Positions 47,506-57,797 of a stretch of 64,000 nucleotides of DNA are shown here, in pieces. The stretch spans positions 806,001 through 870,000 of the forward strand of contig NZ_AKWX02000007.1 in NCBI RefSeq assembly GCF_000306115.2, in the 5' to 3' direction. Position 1 is the first letter of the stretch; each line of letters begins with the position of its first letter. The position numbers and the translations under genes are program-made. A model generated the notes under the pieces. That model saw nothing but the letters and a program-made list of their open reading frames with translations, did no database searches and had not been told where the DNA came from. Source of the DNA: Leptospira wolffii serovar Khorat str. Khorat-H2. Its GTDB lineage: Bacteria > Spirochaetota > Leptospiria > Leptospirales > Leptospiraceae.

Positions 47506-50271
47506 TTGACTCAAATTAAAAGAAAGGAGACATTACTTCGAACCCGACCCGACGGCTCTCTTTTTTTAGAGGAGGGTCCGGGTGTATCCGCTATTTTCGA
47601 TAGTTTCCTGAGAGAATCCGCAGGACTCACTCGTGCAGAGCATGGTGGAGTCTTTTCCCCGACGGAATCGGGAACCATCCGTCAAATTTCGGGAAAAGAA
47701 GGAAAGGACCTGGTGGAGGCGGCTCATTGGGCGCTTTCCGATTCCGGAAAAGATCTTCTTCTGGAAAAAGGGAAAACGCCTCCTTGGGCAAAGCATGCCT
47801 CCGACCGTCCGATCTTAGTCTGTAGGCTTAAGGCGGAGGATGCGGGAAATTTTCCCGGCAATAAAGCCAGTTACGCGGTATTAGTTCTTACCGGTAAAAT
47901 CACATCGGATCGTTTTTCCAAAACGGATTTCGAGTTATTAAGAACGACTTGTAAAACGGTAGGCAGACTATTAAGAGAATCTCATATTTCGGGTGACGCG
48001 TCTCTCGTTACCCTTTCTCTTCTCGCTACCACTCAATTGGTTTTGGAGGCCGCTCAGGCCAAAAGACAATCGGAGCGTTTCGATTTTTTACTTACCGAAG
48101 TCATACGAGTTTCCGGACTCATCAATTCTTCCCTGGATCTTTCCCAACTTTTGGAAGCGATCATGCTTTCTTCCAAGACCGTATTTCGTACGGAAGCCTG
48201 TAGTGTTTTGCTTTTGGACGAATCCAAGGAATACCTATATTTTCACACCGTCTTAGGAGAGAAAAGCGAGGCGGTGACTAAAATGAAGGTGCCTGTGGGC
48301 AAGGGCGTTGCCGGACTCGTAGTAAGAGAAAGAAAACCGATGATCATCAACGATGCGCAGCACGATGATCGGGTTTATAAGGAGGTGGATAAGGCCTCCC
48401 AATTCACCACTCGAAATATTATGGCAGCTCCTCTTGTGGCAAACGACGAGGTCATAGGTGTGATCGAGGCCATCAATACCATGGACCGTGAATCCTTCAC
48501 GGGAGAGGATTTGGAACTCTTCTTGAGTTTTTCAGGAACCTCCGCTCTCGCCATCCAGAAGACGGGACTACTCCAAAATTTAGAGAACGCCAACAAGGAT
48601 TTGAGAAAGAAGGTTTCCGAATTGGAATCCCTTTTCGATCTTTCTCAAGCGGTTACCCAATCCACGAATCGCTTGGGACTGGTAAGAAAATCCATACGCT
48701 TGATCATCCGAGAACTGGACGCAAGTGTTGCAGGCATTTTTTTGTACAGTCTTACCAAACCCGGTTATGTAAACTGCGCCTACTTCGACGGTAGATCCGA
48801 AAAAATAGATCGCTTCCTGGATTCGGAAATCCAAGGAACTCAGATTCTCTCCAGTATGAAAGAGGGTCTTCCCGTTTTGAAACGGGATATTTTGGACCAG
48901 CCTTTTCCGAATCTATTGGATAGAAGATTCCTAAAAGGATCCTATATCATAGTGCCGCTTTTTCTTTCTAGCGGAGAACCTTACGGAGCATTGACCGTCG
49001 CCGACAGAAAGGATAAATTATCCTACCAGGATTCGGATTTCCGTCTCTTGCAGACCATGGCCTCGCAATTTACGAAAGGATTCGAGGCTTTTCGACTTAG
49101 GAACGAGATGCTGGAAAAGAAGGCCATCCAACAGGAGATGGAGATTACGAGGAAGATCCAACAGAATATTCTTCCCTCTGAGAAAGTATTCCACTCCAAC
49201 TTCGATCTAGGAATTTTATCCGTTCCCGCAAAGGATGTATCCGGGGACTTTTACGATTATTATCAGTACAGTGACGGTCAATATTCTTTTTTGATCGCGG
49301 ATGTCTCCGGAAAAAGCCTACCAGCCGCTCTCTTTATGGCCATGAGTTCTTCCATCATCCGAACCTTGGCTAGAAATCACGATCTGACTCCCGAAGAAAT
49401 CCTGAGACAAGGAAACGAACTCATTTTCGAAGATTCCCATTTCGGCATGTTCGTTACCGCATTCTTCATACATTATAATCCTTCTTTATTTACGATCGAG
49501 TATGCTTCGGCAGGTCATAACGATCAGGTATGGATCAAAGAAGACGGTTCTTACGAATTATTGAAAGGCCAAGGACCTCCTCTGGGCGTGATTCCGACCG
49601 CAAAATACAAAGGGGGAAATTTCCGAGTCAAACCGGGAGATATCTTCGTGCTTTATACGGACGGAGCCGTGGAGGAAAAGGATTCCCAAGGGAACGAATT
49701 CGGTTTGGAAAGAATGATAGAAGAGATTCGGATTCGAAAACATCTTCCCGCCCAGAAAATCGTGGAAGAACTCTACGGAATCGTTCGAAATTTCTCCGCA
49801 GGCAGGGATCCTTTCGACGATTTTACCGTCCTTCTTCTGAAATATAACGACGATTTCCAATTTTCCCGCACCTTCGACGCGACCACCTCTCAAATTCCTA
49901 TCTTCCGAGAATTCATCTACGATGCGATCAAGGTCCGAAATCTGGCGGAGGCTCTACGGGACGATATTCTCTTGGCCTGCGACGAGGCGGGTACGAATAT
50001 CGTTATGCACGGATACAAGGATACTCTGCTCCGAAATCCGAAATTCGATTGTAAAATTCGCTTCACCGAGGATTCTATCACGATCGTGCTAACCGACTCC
50101 GGAAAAGGATTCGACCGGGCGAGTGTAAAAGACCCGTCCATCGAGGAAAATCTAAGCGGAAAAAGAAAGGGAGGCTTCGGAGTCTATCTCATCGAAACCC
50201 TTATGGACACGGTGGATTATAAAATAGAAGAGGGGAGAAATATTCTCACCCTCCAAAAATACTTTCGCTAA
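47506..50271 (+). CDS. GAF-SpoIIE phosphatase-HATPase fused partner-switch protein
   Basis: The 921-residue protein joins three sensor domains and two effector domains. A GAF-like region (about 20-158), a clear GAF domain (200-353) and another GAF-like domain (375-530) are followed by a SpoIIE/PP2C phosphatase (545-780; metal ligands D581 in VSGDFYDY, D599 in ADVSGKS, D719 in YTDGAVEE and D771/D772) and a C-terminal RsbW-like HATPase (795-921; N831 in [26 protein letters not shown]). The phosphatase would activate, and the kinase domain inactivate or bind, a STAS antagonist, one of which follows 15 bp downstream. Start is TTG at 47506 for lack of any other in-frame start; the AAGGAG seen lies after it. 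Confidence 0.88.
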   Translation: MTQIKRKETLLRTRPDGSLFLEEGPGVSAIFDSFLRESAGLTRAEHGGVFSPTESGTIRQISGKEGKDLVEAAHWALSDSGKDLLLEKGKTPPWAKHASDRPILVCRLKAEDAGNFPGNKASYAVLVLTGKITSDRFSKTDFELLRTTCKTVGRLLRESHISGDASLVTLSLLATTQLVLEAAQAKRQSERFDFLLTEVIRVSGLINSSLDLSQLLEAIMLSSKTVFRTEACSVLLLDESKEYLYFHTVLGEKSEAVTKMKVPVGKGVAGLVVRERKPMIINDAQHDDRVYKEVDKASQFTTRNIMAAPLVANDEVIGVIEAINTMDRESFTGEDLELFLSFSGTSALAIQKTGLLQNLENANKDLRKKVSELESLFDLSQAVTQSTNRLGLVRKSIRLIIRELDASVAGIFLYSLTKPGYVNCAYFDGRSEKIDRFLDSEIQGTQILSSMKEGLPVLKRDILDQPFPNLLDRRFLKGSYIIVPLFLSSGEPYGALTVADRKDKLSYQDSDFRLLQTMASQFTKGFEAFRLRNEMLEKKAIQQEMEITRKIQQNILPSEKVFHSNFDLGILSVPAKDVSGDFYDYYQYSDGQYSFLIADVSGKSLPAALFMAMSSSIIRTLARNHDLTPEEILRQGNELIFEDSHFGMFVTAFFIHYNPSLFTIEYASAGHNDQVWIKEDGSYELLKGQGPPLGVIPTAKYKGGNFRVKPGDIFVLYTDGAVEEKDSQGNEFGLERMIEEIRIRKHLPAQKIVEELYGIVRNFSAGRDPFDDFTVLLLKYNDDFQFSRTFDATTSQIPIFREFIYDAIKVRNLAEALRDDILLACDEAGTNIVMHGYKDTLLRNPKFDCKIRFTEDSITIVLTDSGKGFDRASVKDPSIEENLSGKRKGGFGVYLIETLMDTVDYKIEEGRNILTLQKYFR

Positions 50272-50286
50272 ACGGCGGTAGGAAGA

Positions 50287-50616
50287 ATGGAACTGACGGT
50301 AGAAATTAAGGGCAATTCTAGGGTGATCCATCTCATCGGGAACATGGACGTTCATAACACCCATAGAATAGAACAGGCGTTCATGGAGCATATCCGAAAG
50401 GCTACGGAGCAGAGTATCGTTCTGGATATGTCTAATGTGGAGTTTGTTTCTTCTGCGGGACTCCGGGTTATCGTCGGATCCCTAAAGGTATGCAAGGAAA
50501 GAGAGATCCAATTAAAGTTGGCGGCTCTTAGACCGGCGGTCCGGAAAGTTTTCGAAATCATAGATATGGATTCTTTGTTTAGAATTTACGATACGGTAGA
50601 TTCCTCTTTGCAGTAG
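50287..50616 (+). CDS. STAS-domain anti-sigma factor antagonist
   Basis: The 109-residue single STAS domain shows the phospho-acceptor loop NVEFVSSAGLRVI, with S56 at the position phosphorylated in SpoIIAA/RsbV. In partner switching the unphosphorylated form binds an anti-sigma kinase. The upstream protein contains both the phosphatase and an HATPase kinase domain, so phosphate on S56 could be controlled by one polypeptide. The final sigma factor or other target is not in the window next to it. Confidence 0.9.
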   Translation: MELTVEIKGNSRVIHLIGNMDVHNTHRIEQAFMEHIRKATEQSIVLDMSNVEFVSSAGLRVIVGSLKVCKEREIQLKLAALRPAVRKVFEIIDMDSLFRIYDTVDSSLQ

Positions 50617-50632
50617 TTCTACATCTTTCCTT

Positions 50633-50651
50633 GCGCCCGAAAAACGGGCGC
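50633..50651 (+). terminator. Probable terminator after the STAS gene
   Basis: GCGCCCG-AAAAA-CGGGCGC is a perfect 7-bp GC stem 17 bases after the stop, followed by a T-rich stretch (TTTCGCTTTGTTTGTTT). Confidence 0.6.
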
Positions 50652-50822
50652 GTAAATCTTTCGCTTTGTTTGTTTCCCCATTCGTTTGATTTTAAGCTTT
50701 CCTCCCTGGCCTTTCTCTAAAAACTGTGTACCGGCGGTCGGTCCCCGCTTTCCCGACAGTCTCTTCCGGGACTATTCAAAAGCGAGACGGATCCCGAATC
50801 CCCTTAGTGGACAGCACTTAAT

Positions 50823-52475
50823 ATGTCGGAACCTATATATTCCATAGATAATCCGTTCGTCTCTAGTCAGAGAACGGAATCTCAAACTACCCCGGGCATT
50901 TATGAAGAAGCGAATGCGATGGGTCAGGAACTCCTGGAAAAACCCCTAAAAGGCGGAGGTACAGATCGTATTCTCGTGCAACACTCCAAGGGGAGGATGA
51001 CCGTTTGGGAAAGAATCAAGGTACTCACCAATTCCGAACCCAATATTCTCTTCCAAAACTGGGGAAAAAATCTGGATGGAGCTTCTCTCATCACCGGAAT
51101 CTTGAATATCAACGGACGAGATGTGGCGGTGTACGGACACGACTTCACTCTTCGTGCCGGTTCCATGGATGCCACCAACGGAAATAAATTAGCCAGACTC
51201 ATCTATATGGCGGGCGAACACGGAATTCCTCTGATCGGTATGAACGATTCTGCAGGTGCTTATGTTCCTGCAGGAGTGGGTGGACTAGACGGATATTCCG
51301 AAGCGTTTACCGCTCTCAGAAAAATCAGCGGCGTGGTTCCAAGCCTAATGCTCATGTTCGGGTTTAATGCGGGCGGGGGAGCTTATCTTCCTAGACAAGG
51401 TTCCTTTATGATCCAACCGGAGAATACATTCTTCGGACTCACCGGACCCGGGGTCGTAAAGTCGGTACTCGGAGAGGATATCACCGCCGACGATTTGGGT
51501 GGACCTAAGGTTCACGGACAAAGCGGGGTTGTGGATCTGGTTACGAGCGACGAGTTAGGCGCTCTTCGTACGGCTCTTAGACTTCTTTCCTACTTGCCGG
51601 ACAATAACCATTCTGCGGCGCCTTTTCATGCTACTTCGGATCCTACTGACAGATTCATTTACGAAGAGGAGATTCTTTTCAAGAAGACCTTCAATTCTCC
51701 GACCGGGATGAATACACCTTTCGATATCACTTTATATATCCAGAATATCTGCGACCATGGACAATATTTTGAAATCCAACCCCAAAGATCCAGAAACCTG
51801 ATTACAGCATTCGGAAGATTGGGCGGACACGTAGTCGGGTTCGTCGCGAACAACTCCGCGGTTTCCTCCGGTCAGATAGATATCGGCGCGGCTCGTAAGG
51901 GAACCCGCTTCATCCGATTCTGTAATGTTTATAATATTCCTCTTATCTTCCTAGAAGATACGACAGGATTCCTTCCAGGAAAAGAACAGGAGCATAACGG
52001 AATCGTCTTAGAAGGCAGAAAGCTTCTGGATTCCATTATCGACCTAAGAACTCCTAGACTCACTCTCATCATCCGAAACGCGTTCGGTGGAGCTTATGCC
52101 ACCTTCAACTCCTATCATACGGGAGCAGATATGGTATTCGCGCTTCCTACCGCAAGAATCGCGGTGATGGGACCGGCGGGTAAGGACTACGTCTATAAGG
52201 ACGAGGTCTCCGCCATCCAAAGGGAATTTAAGGAAAATCTAAAGAAAGGAGTCTCCGAGAAGGAAGCGATTACCATCCGGGACAAAAAACTCCAAGTTCT
52301 TTCCCAGCAATACGAAAAGGAGCTCATGAATCCGAAAGAGGCTCTCTCATTAGGATCCGTCTCCAGAATCGTGCTTCCCGGAACCACCAGAAGCATTCTT
52401 TTCCAAAATCTAGATTATCTAGTAAGACATTATAAACCGGGCCCTATGTCCGGACCCCAAAGGGAGTTCGAGTAA
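50823..52475 (+). CDS. Acyl-CoA carboxylase, carboxyltransferase subunit
   Basis: The 550-residue protein is a two-lobed carboxyltransferase of the acetyl/propionyl-CoA carboxylase beta family. Both crotonase-like halves are present: [13 protein letters not shown] and [10 protein letters not shown] in the N lobe; [14 protein letters not shown] and [11 protein letters not shown] in the C lobe, the last being an oxyanion-hole glycine pair. It moves carboxyl groups from biotin to an acyl-CoA. The biotin subunit gene follows after 6 bp. Choice between acetyl-, propionyl- or methylcrotonyl-CoA cannot be settled by eye; in fatty-acid-using Leptospira a role in malonyl-CoA supply or propionyl-CoA use is plausible. 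Confidence 0.88.
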   Translation: MSEPIYSIDNPFVSSQRTESQTTPGIYEEANAMGQELLEKPLKGGGTDRILVQHSKGRMTVWERIKVLTNSEPNILFQNWGKNLDGASLITGILNINGRDVAVYGHDFTLRAGSMDATNGNKLARLIYMAGEHGIPLIGMNDSAGAYVPAGVGGLDGYSEAFTALRKISGVVPSLMLMFGFNAGGGAYLPRQGSFMIQPENTFFGLTGPGVVKSVLGEDITADDLGGPKVHGQSGVVDLVTSDELGALRTALRLLSYLPDNNHSAAPFHATSDPTDRFIYEEEILFKKTFNSPTGMNTPFDITLYIQNICDHGQYFEIQPQRSRNLITAFGRLGGHVVGFVANNSAVSSGQIDIGAARKGTRFIRFCNVYNIPLIFLEDTTGFLPGKEQEHNGIVLEGRKLLDSIIDLRTPRLTLIIRNAFGGAYATFNSYHTGADMVFALPTARIAVMGPAGKDYVYKDEVSAIQREFKENLKKGVSEKEAITIRDKKLQVLSQQYEKELMNPKEALSLGSVSRIVLPGTTRSILFQNLDYLVRHYKPGPMSGPQREFE

Positions 52476-52481
52476 ACAACG

Positions 52482-55226
52482 ATGATCGACTACCAAAATC
52501 GACGCATTACCTTCCGCGAATCCGCTTCTCCTTGGATCCATTCCTTTACGCTGGAGAGCATCAAATGTCTGATCGTTTGCCGTGGGCCTGTCCGAAAAGA
52601 GGCTATGGAGATATTCGATCAGATCGGAATCAGAGAATACGGAATTCTTCTCTCCGAAAAGGATTCCGTGGTTTATCCTATGGCTCTCGCTCCGGAACTA
52701 AGAGGCTTTCGTTTTCCTTCCAATATACACCGAGTTCCGGATTATATGGGAGCGGGAGCGGAAGAGAAAGCCGCACGCATTAAACAAATCATCCAGATCG
52801 CCAAGGATAACGAATACACTCATATCTTTGCAGGATACGGATTCATGGCGGAGGATTCCGAATTCATCGAGGCAATCGAAGAAAGCGGAATCACGTTTAT
52901 GGGACCTTCTTCTCATGTGGCTCACCAAGCAGGGTCCAAGGACGAGGCCAAGAAACTCGCACGTAAGCTGAACGTTTCCGTCACTCCCGGTGTGGATAAT
53001 ATTTCCGCTATCTGCCTTCTCAAAAAAGCGGGAGATGAAAAAGCTCTCACTTCTTTGGCGAAAGAAAAGGGATTGGACTTCAAATTCGATTCTTCCAAAT
53101 CTTTGGAGGACAACGCGGAAGCTCTCTTATACGCCGGATACGAGAAGATCGTCGAGTTGGTAACTATCGCCGATCTGCAAGCTCAAGCTGAAATCGAGAC
53201 CGCCAAAATCTGGGAAAAATTTCCATCCAATCGGATTCGATTCAAATACGTAGGCGGAGGCGGCGGTAAAGGCCAAAGGGTTGTCGCCAAGCCGGAGGAA
53301 GTAAAGACCGCGGTTCAGGAAATTCTTTCCGAATCCAAGGTGACGGCTCCCGGTTCCAACCGGAACTTCCTCATGGAATTGAACATCGAAAAGACTCGCC
53401 ATAACGAGATCCAATTGATCGGAAACGGAGAATGGTGTCTTGCATTGGGCGGAAGGGATTGCTCTGTGCAGATGCACGAGCAAAAACTTTTAGAGATCTC
53501 TCTCACCCAGGAACTTCTTGAAAAGGAAATCCAAGACTCCGAGAAAGCGTCCCAAAAGAAAAAGGCCGAAATCCTAAAAGCTGATCTCCAAGTCTTGAAG
53601 GACATGGAAGAACAATCCGAAAGATTCGGACAAGCGGTTAACCTAAATAGCGTTTCCACCTTCGAGTTGATCGTGGACGGAACCAATCACTTCTTCATGG
53701 AGATGAATACTCGGATCCAAGTGGAGCATAGGGTGACTGAAATTGCCTATACTCTCAAGTTTACGAATCCGGAAAATAAATCCGAGTTCTTTATCGTAGA
53801 TAGCCTTATCGAAGCTATGGCGTTACTTTCCCTGCACGGAAAACGACTGCCTAAACCAGAAAGAGTGGTTCGCAATATTTCGGGAGCGGAAGTCCGAATC
53901 AATGCTACGAACAAAGCCATCCAGCCTCACGCAGGCGGTGTGATTTTAAATTGGTCTAAGCCTCTTCCGGAAGAAATCCGTGACGACCAAGGGATCTCCG
54001 TCCGCAATCCGGATACCGGTCTATTTATCCATTACAAGGTCGCAGGAGCTTACGATTCCAATATCGCTCTTTTAATCACCTACGGAACGAGTAGAGAAGA
54101 TAACCTTCGCAAATTAGGAAATATTCTCCGCAAGACCGAACTTAGGGGACAGGACCTTCAAACCAACCTGATCGTACATTACGGTTTGATAAATTGGATT
54201 TTGGGCAAGGATCCCATGTTCAAACCTTCCACCGCTTTTATGATCTCTTATCTGGCGGCGGTAGGCGCTCTGGAAAGTCTGGGTAAGGACGTGGATCTGG
54301 AAGTGGCCTGGAACAAAATCGTTTCTTCCGCTCCAGCGGAAGCGAAGAAGATTCTCGCGCGTAAACTCACTCTGATCACTCGACCGGTAACGGAACTACT
54401 TTCCGATGCGCATCTACTCGCGGGCTTTCTAGGATACCACGAGAATGTTTCCTGGAAGATAGAGAAGGAAAAAGTAGTTTGGCTCAGAAACCCGATCTTC
54501 GTTTTATCAGAGCTCTATTATTATCTGCATATGGAAGGAGAATTGCACCAATCTCCTTCCGAGCAAATCTGGGATCACGACCAGGCGATACTGCAATCCG
54601 CATTCGCTTTCTACAAGGAATTGGAAGCTAAGACAGGCAAAAAAGCGGACTCTGTAGAATGGGACGCGTTCTTTTCCGGAAAGGCGCCTGCCGGTTTCGA
54701 ACCGGAGCTTTGGAACAAAGCCGTTTCTTCTCATAAAGGATTCCAAGTAGGTTTGGAGTTATTGAACCTAATCCCGAATCTGGGAAGCAAATCCGGTTTC
54801 TATACTCTTACCGTGGATGAAAATCTGGAACCGGTTATTCCGGAAATATTCAAAAAATCGGATACTAGAGACGCGTTCATCAAGCATCTGGCGCCGGCTC
54901 CTAAGGCGAGTTCCGACGAGATCGTTTCTCCTATGGGGGGAATGTTCTATTCCAAGGAGGCTCCGGATCTTCCTTCAATGGTGAATGTGGGCGACCACTT
55001 CAAAGTGGGACAGCCTCTCTTTATCGTGGAAGTGATGAAAATGTTCAATAAGATCACGGCTCCTTTCTCGGGAACCATCAAAGAGGTTCTTCTGCAGGAT
55101 AGCGATGGAAAGATCATCCAGAAAGGACAGTCCATCTTCAAGATCGTTCCGGACGAGGTTTTAAAGATCGAAACTCCGGAAGAAATCCAAGATAGAAGAA
55201 ATAAGATTACTCTTTCTCTTCTTTAA
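52482..55226 (+). CDS. Biotin carboxylase with C-terminal biotin carrier domain
   Basis: The 914-residue protein has an N-terminal biotin carboxylase domain with the glycine loop KYVGGGGGKGQRVV, ERDCSMQ-like GRDCSVQMHEQK and the catalytic FFMEMNTRIQVEHRVTE, and a C-terminal biotinyl domain with K853 in VEVMKMFNK as the biotin site. Relative to E. coli AccC there is an extra segment of about 60 residues ahead of the glycine loop, another charged insert near residues 340-375, and a long helical region (about 570-800) without known motif. It loads CO2 on biotin for the preceding carboxyltransferase; the two genes form one unit closed by a strong terminator. Confidence 0.9.
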   Translation: MIDYQNRRITFRESASPWIHSFTLESIKCLIVCRGPVRKEAMEIFDQIGIREYGILLSEKDSVVYPMALAPELRGFRFPSNIHRVPDYMGAGAEEKAARIKQIIQIAKDNEYTHIFAGYGFMAEDSEFIEAIEESGITFMGPSSHVAHQAGSKDEAKKLARKLNVSVTPGVDNISAICLLKKAGDEKALTSLAKEKGLDFKFDSSKSLEDNAEALLYAGYEKIVELVTIADLQAQAEIETAKIWEKFPSNRIRFKYVGGGGGKGQRVVAKPEEVKTAVQEILSESKVTAPGSNRNFLMELNIEKTRHNEIQLIGNGEWCLALGGRDCSVQMHEQKLLEISLTQELLEKEIQDSEKASQKKKAEILKADLQVLKDMEEQSERFGQAVNLNSVSTFELIVDGTNHFFMEMNTRIQVEHRVTEIAYTLKFTNPENKSEFFIVDSLIEAMALLSLHGKRLPKPERVVRNISGAEVRINATNKAIQPHAGGVILNWSKPLPEEIRDDQGISVRNPDTGLFIHYKVAGAYDSNIALLITYGTSREDNLRKLGNILRKTELRGQDLQTNLIVHYGLINWILGKDPMFKPSTAFMISYLAAVGALESLGKDVDLEVAWNKIVSSAPAEAKKILARKLTLITRPVTELLSDAHLLAGFLGYHENVSWKIEKEKVVWLRNPIFVLSELYYYLHMEGELHQSPSEQIWDHDQAILQSAFAFYKELEAKTGKKADSVEWDAFFSGKAPAGFEPELWNKAVSSHKGFQVGLELLNLIPNLGSKSGFYTLTVDENLEPVIPEIFKKSDTRDAFIKHLAPAPKASSDEIVSPMGGMFYSKEAPDLPSMVNVGDHFKVGQPLFIVEVMKMFNKITAPFSGTIKEVLLQDSDGKIIQKGQSIFKIVPDEVLKIETPEEIQDRRNKITLSLL

Positions 55227-55247
55227 GAATTTCTAAACAGAAACTAA

Positions 55248-55287
55248 AAAGACCGTTCTACCAATGCCGGGAGAGCGGTCTTTTTTT
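55248..55287 (+). terminator. Rho-independent terminator of the carboxylase pair
   Basis: AAAGACCGTTCT pairs with AGAGCGGTCTTT (one G-U) around CCGGG-type loop bases, followed by seven T. It lies about 20 bases past the carboxylase stop. Confidence 0.9.
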
Positions 55288-55331
55288 GTCTTTTTAAGGG
55301 AGAACGTAATTCGGGATCGATTCCGATCGAA

Positions 55332-56270
55332 TTACATCAACAAATTTGCGGGTAATTTAAAGCTCATGGAATCTTCTCTGGATCCTGGGAATAATTCCAC
55401 ACTGGCTTGCGGATAAAATTCTCGGAGCTTGGCTATGATCTCATCCACTAGAATCTGAGGAGTGGAGGCTCCGGCAGTGATTCCGAGCATTTTGATGGAA
55501 GCGGAAAGGATTCTTTCCCTATCTAGATCCTCTACGGATGTGACTTTAAAAGAAAGCGGCTTGGACTTCTGCGCCAATTGCAATAAGCGGAGAGAATTGG
55601 AACTATTATCCGCCCCGATCACCATCATCGCGTCTATGGAATCCATCATGGAGGCGACCGCCTCCTGTCTTTCCGTGGTCGCGTAGCATATATCGTCTTT
55701 GGAGGGATGCTCCACCATCGGAAAGAGTTCCCCGATCTTTTCGACTACCTTTTTCGTGTCTGCGATGGAAAGAGTAGTCTGCATGAGATAAGTGATCGGT
55801 TTCGTAATATCCAATTTTCCCACTAGAGCCTGTACATCTTCGGGAGATTCCACGAGAAACATCTCCGCCTCTCCCGTGGTTCCGATCGCCTCGTCATGAC
55901 CTTGGTGGCCTATATAAATGATCTGATGAGTATCCTTGTATCTGCGCGCCTTACGATGGACCCGAGTCACTAAAGGGCAGGTGGCGTCGCCTATTTTCAT
56001 GTTTCTACGTTTCGCTTCCTCGACCACCGCGGGAGAAACTCCGTGAGCCGAAAAAATCACCGTGGATCCGTCCGGAGCTTCTTCCAGCTCGTTGATAAAC
56101 TTGATCCCGCGCTTTTTCATATCCTCTACGACTCTACGATTATGGACGATTTCCTTTCGAACATAGATTTGGTCCTGGGAATGGGACTGCACCTGTTCCA
56201 CATAAGAAATCGCATACTTTACTCCGGCGCAGAAGCCTCGGGGGTTGGCGAGATAGATCTTTTCGAGCAT
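55332..56270 (-). CDS. ispH: 4-hydroxy-3-methylbut-2-enyl diphosphate reductase
   Basis: The 312-residue iron-sulfur enzyme (also called LytB) makes IPP and DMAPP in the last step of the MEP isoprenoid pathway. The three cluster cysteines are C14 in RGFCAGVK, C98 in GDATCPLV and C195 in DDICYATTERQ; the catalytic Glu region TTGEAEM and SSNSLRLLQ are also seen. Length is normal. It diverges from flaB across about 390 bp of structured, GC-rich sequence. Confidence 0.96.
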   Translation of the reverse strand: MLEKIYLANPRGFCAGVKYAISYVEQVQSHSQDQIYVRKEIVHNRRVVEDMKKRGIKFINELEEAPDGSTVIFSAHGVSPAVVEEAKRRNMKIGDATCPLVTRVHRKARRYKDTHQIIYIGHQGHDEAIGTTGEAEMFLVESPEDVQALVGKLDITKPITYLMQTTLSIADTKKVVEKIGELFPMVEHPSKDDICYATTERQEAVASMMDSIDAMMVIGADNSSNSLRLLQLAQKSKPLSFKVTSVEDLDRERILSASIKMLGITAGASTPQILVDEIIAKLREFYPQASVELFPGSREDSMSFKLPANLLM

Positions 56271-56587
56271 CGTTCTTTCAGACTCTTGTCCTTCCGAAAT
56301 CCGGCAAGCATTTTAGGATGGATTTTGCATCCAACCGCGCCAGAGACGCGGACGGCTTTAGTCCCGAGCGGCTTGCCATAATGGGAAATTGGAAAAGAAA
56401 GAAGATCGCGAGCGGATGAGGGCCATGCCCGAACCGGTAGCGGCTCGGTCCTGAGGCTTTGCCGAAGGAGGCGCCCGAAATACTCAAAAAGCGACATATC
56501 CGAATCCGAGAGGAAGCTTCTTTTATCGGTGAATCCTCAAAAAAAGTCTCTCTTCCGTTTCTCCGAACTTCCCGATTTTGAACATGA
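56271..56587. other. GC-rich non-coding region between ispH and flaB
   Basis: No convincing gene. An open minus-strand frame (56219-56497) is arginine/proline-rich and continues into the ispH coding region, so I do not call it. The part 56335-56480 is far richer in GC than its surroundings and contains many short CG-rich self-complementary pieces. From memory it resembles GC-rich dispersed elements of Leptospira intergenic DNA; this is unverified. It could also hold a structured RNA or the promoters of ispH and flaB. Confidence 0.35.
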
Positions 56588-56607
56588 AGAGGTCAAGGAA
56601 GACCTCT
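56588..56607 (+). promoter_or_regulatory. flaB leader hairpin with GGA in the loop (possible CsrA site)
   Basis: AGAGGTC-AAGGAA-GACCTCT folds into a perfect 7-bp stem whose 6-base loop is AAGGAA. GGA in a hairpin loop is the preferred target of the RNA-binding protein CsrA. A second GGA-rich site, AAGGAGGA, is the flaB ribosome binding site at 56647-56654. Confidence 0.45.
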
Positions 56608-56620
56608 AGGAAAATCAAAT

Positions 56621-57508
<888 letters not shown>

Positions 57509-57521
57509 TTCAAGTAGCTAA

Positions 57522-57553
57522 CCTGCCGGTTTGACTCGTGTGATTCCGGCAGG
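57522..57553 (+). other. GC hairpin just after flaB
   Basis: CCTGCCGG and CCGGCAGG form a perfect 8-bp stem around a 16-base loop, 14 bases after the flaB stop. No T-run follows, so it may stabilise the mRNA 3' end rather than stop transcription. A second, AT-only inverted repeat (ATTTATAA/TTATAAAT) lies at 57599-57618. Confidence 0.45.
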
Positions 57554-57634
57554 GGAGCGCCAAGCCAGTGAATGTTGGTTCTTTCGACGGGACCACGGAT
57601 TTATAATTTATTATAAATCGCCGTACGACTCTGA

Positions 57635-57670
57635 AGCCTAACTTCTCGTAACGAAGGTTAGGCTTTTTTT
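57635..57670 (+). terminator. Rho-independent terminator of flaB
   Basis: AGCCTAAC pairs with GTTAGGCT, extended by TTC/GAA, and is followed by seven T. It is 126 bases past the flaB stop and before the glycosyltransferase gene; the interval 57509-57797 holds no other gene. Confidence 0.85.
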
Positions 57671-57797
57671 TATTTTTATCCGTTTTGTAATAGAACGAGC
57701 GGTTCCGGCCACGGTTTTAGAATGCCGATTTCATAGTGTTTCCATTTTTGGAAGAGGGAAGGTGACTCCTCCTTTCCAAGGATAGATTCTTTCTTCG

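Noticed and set aside
56219..56497. 92-residue minus-strand frame upstream of ispH
   Set aside because: It overlaps the ispH start in another frame and has an Arg/Pro/Ser-rich composition typical of translated GC-rich non-coding DNA.
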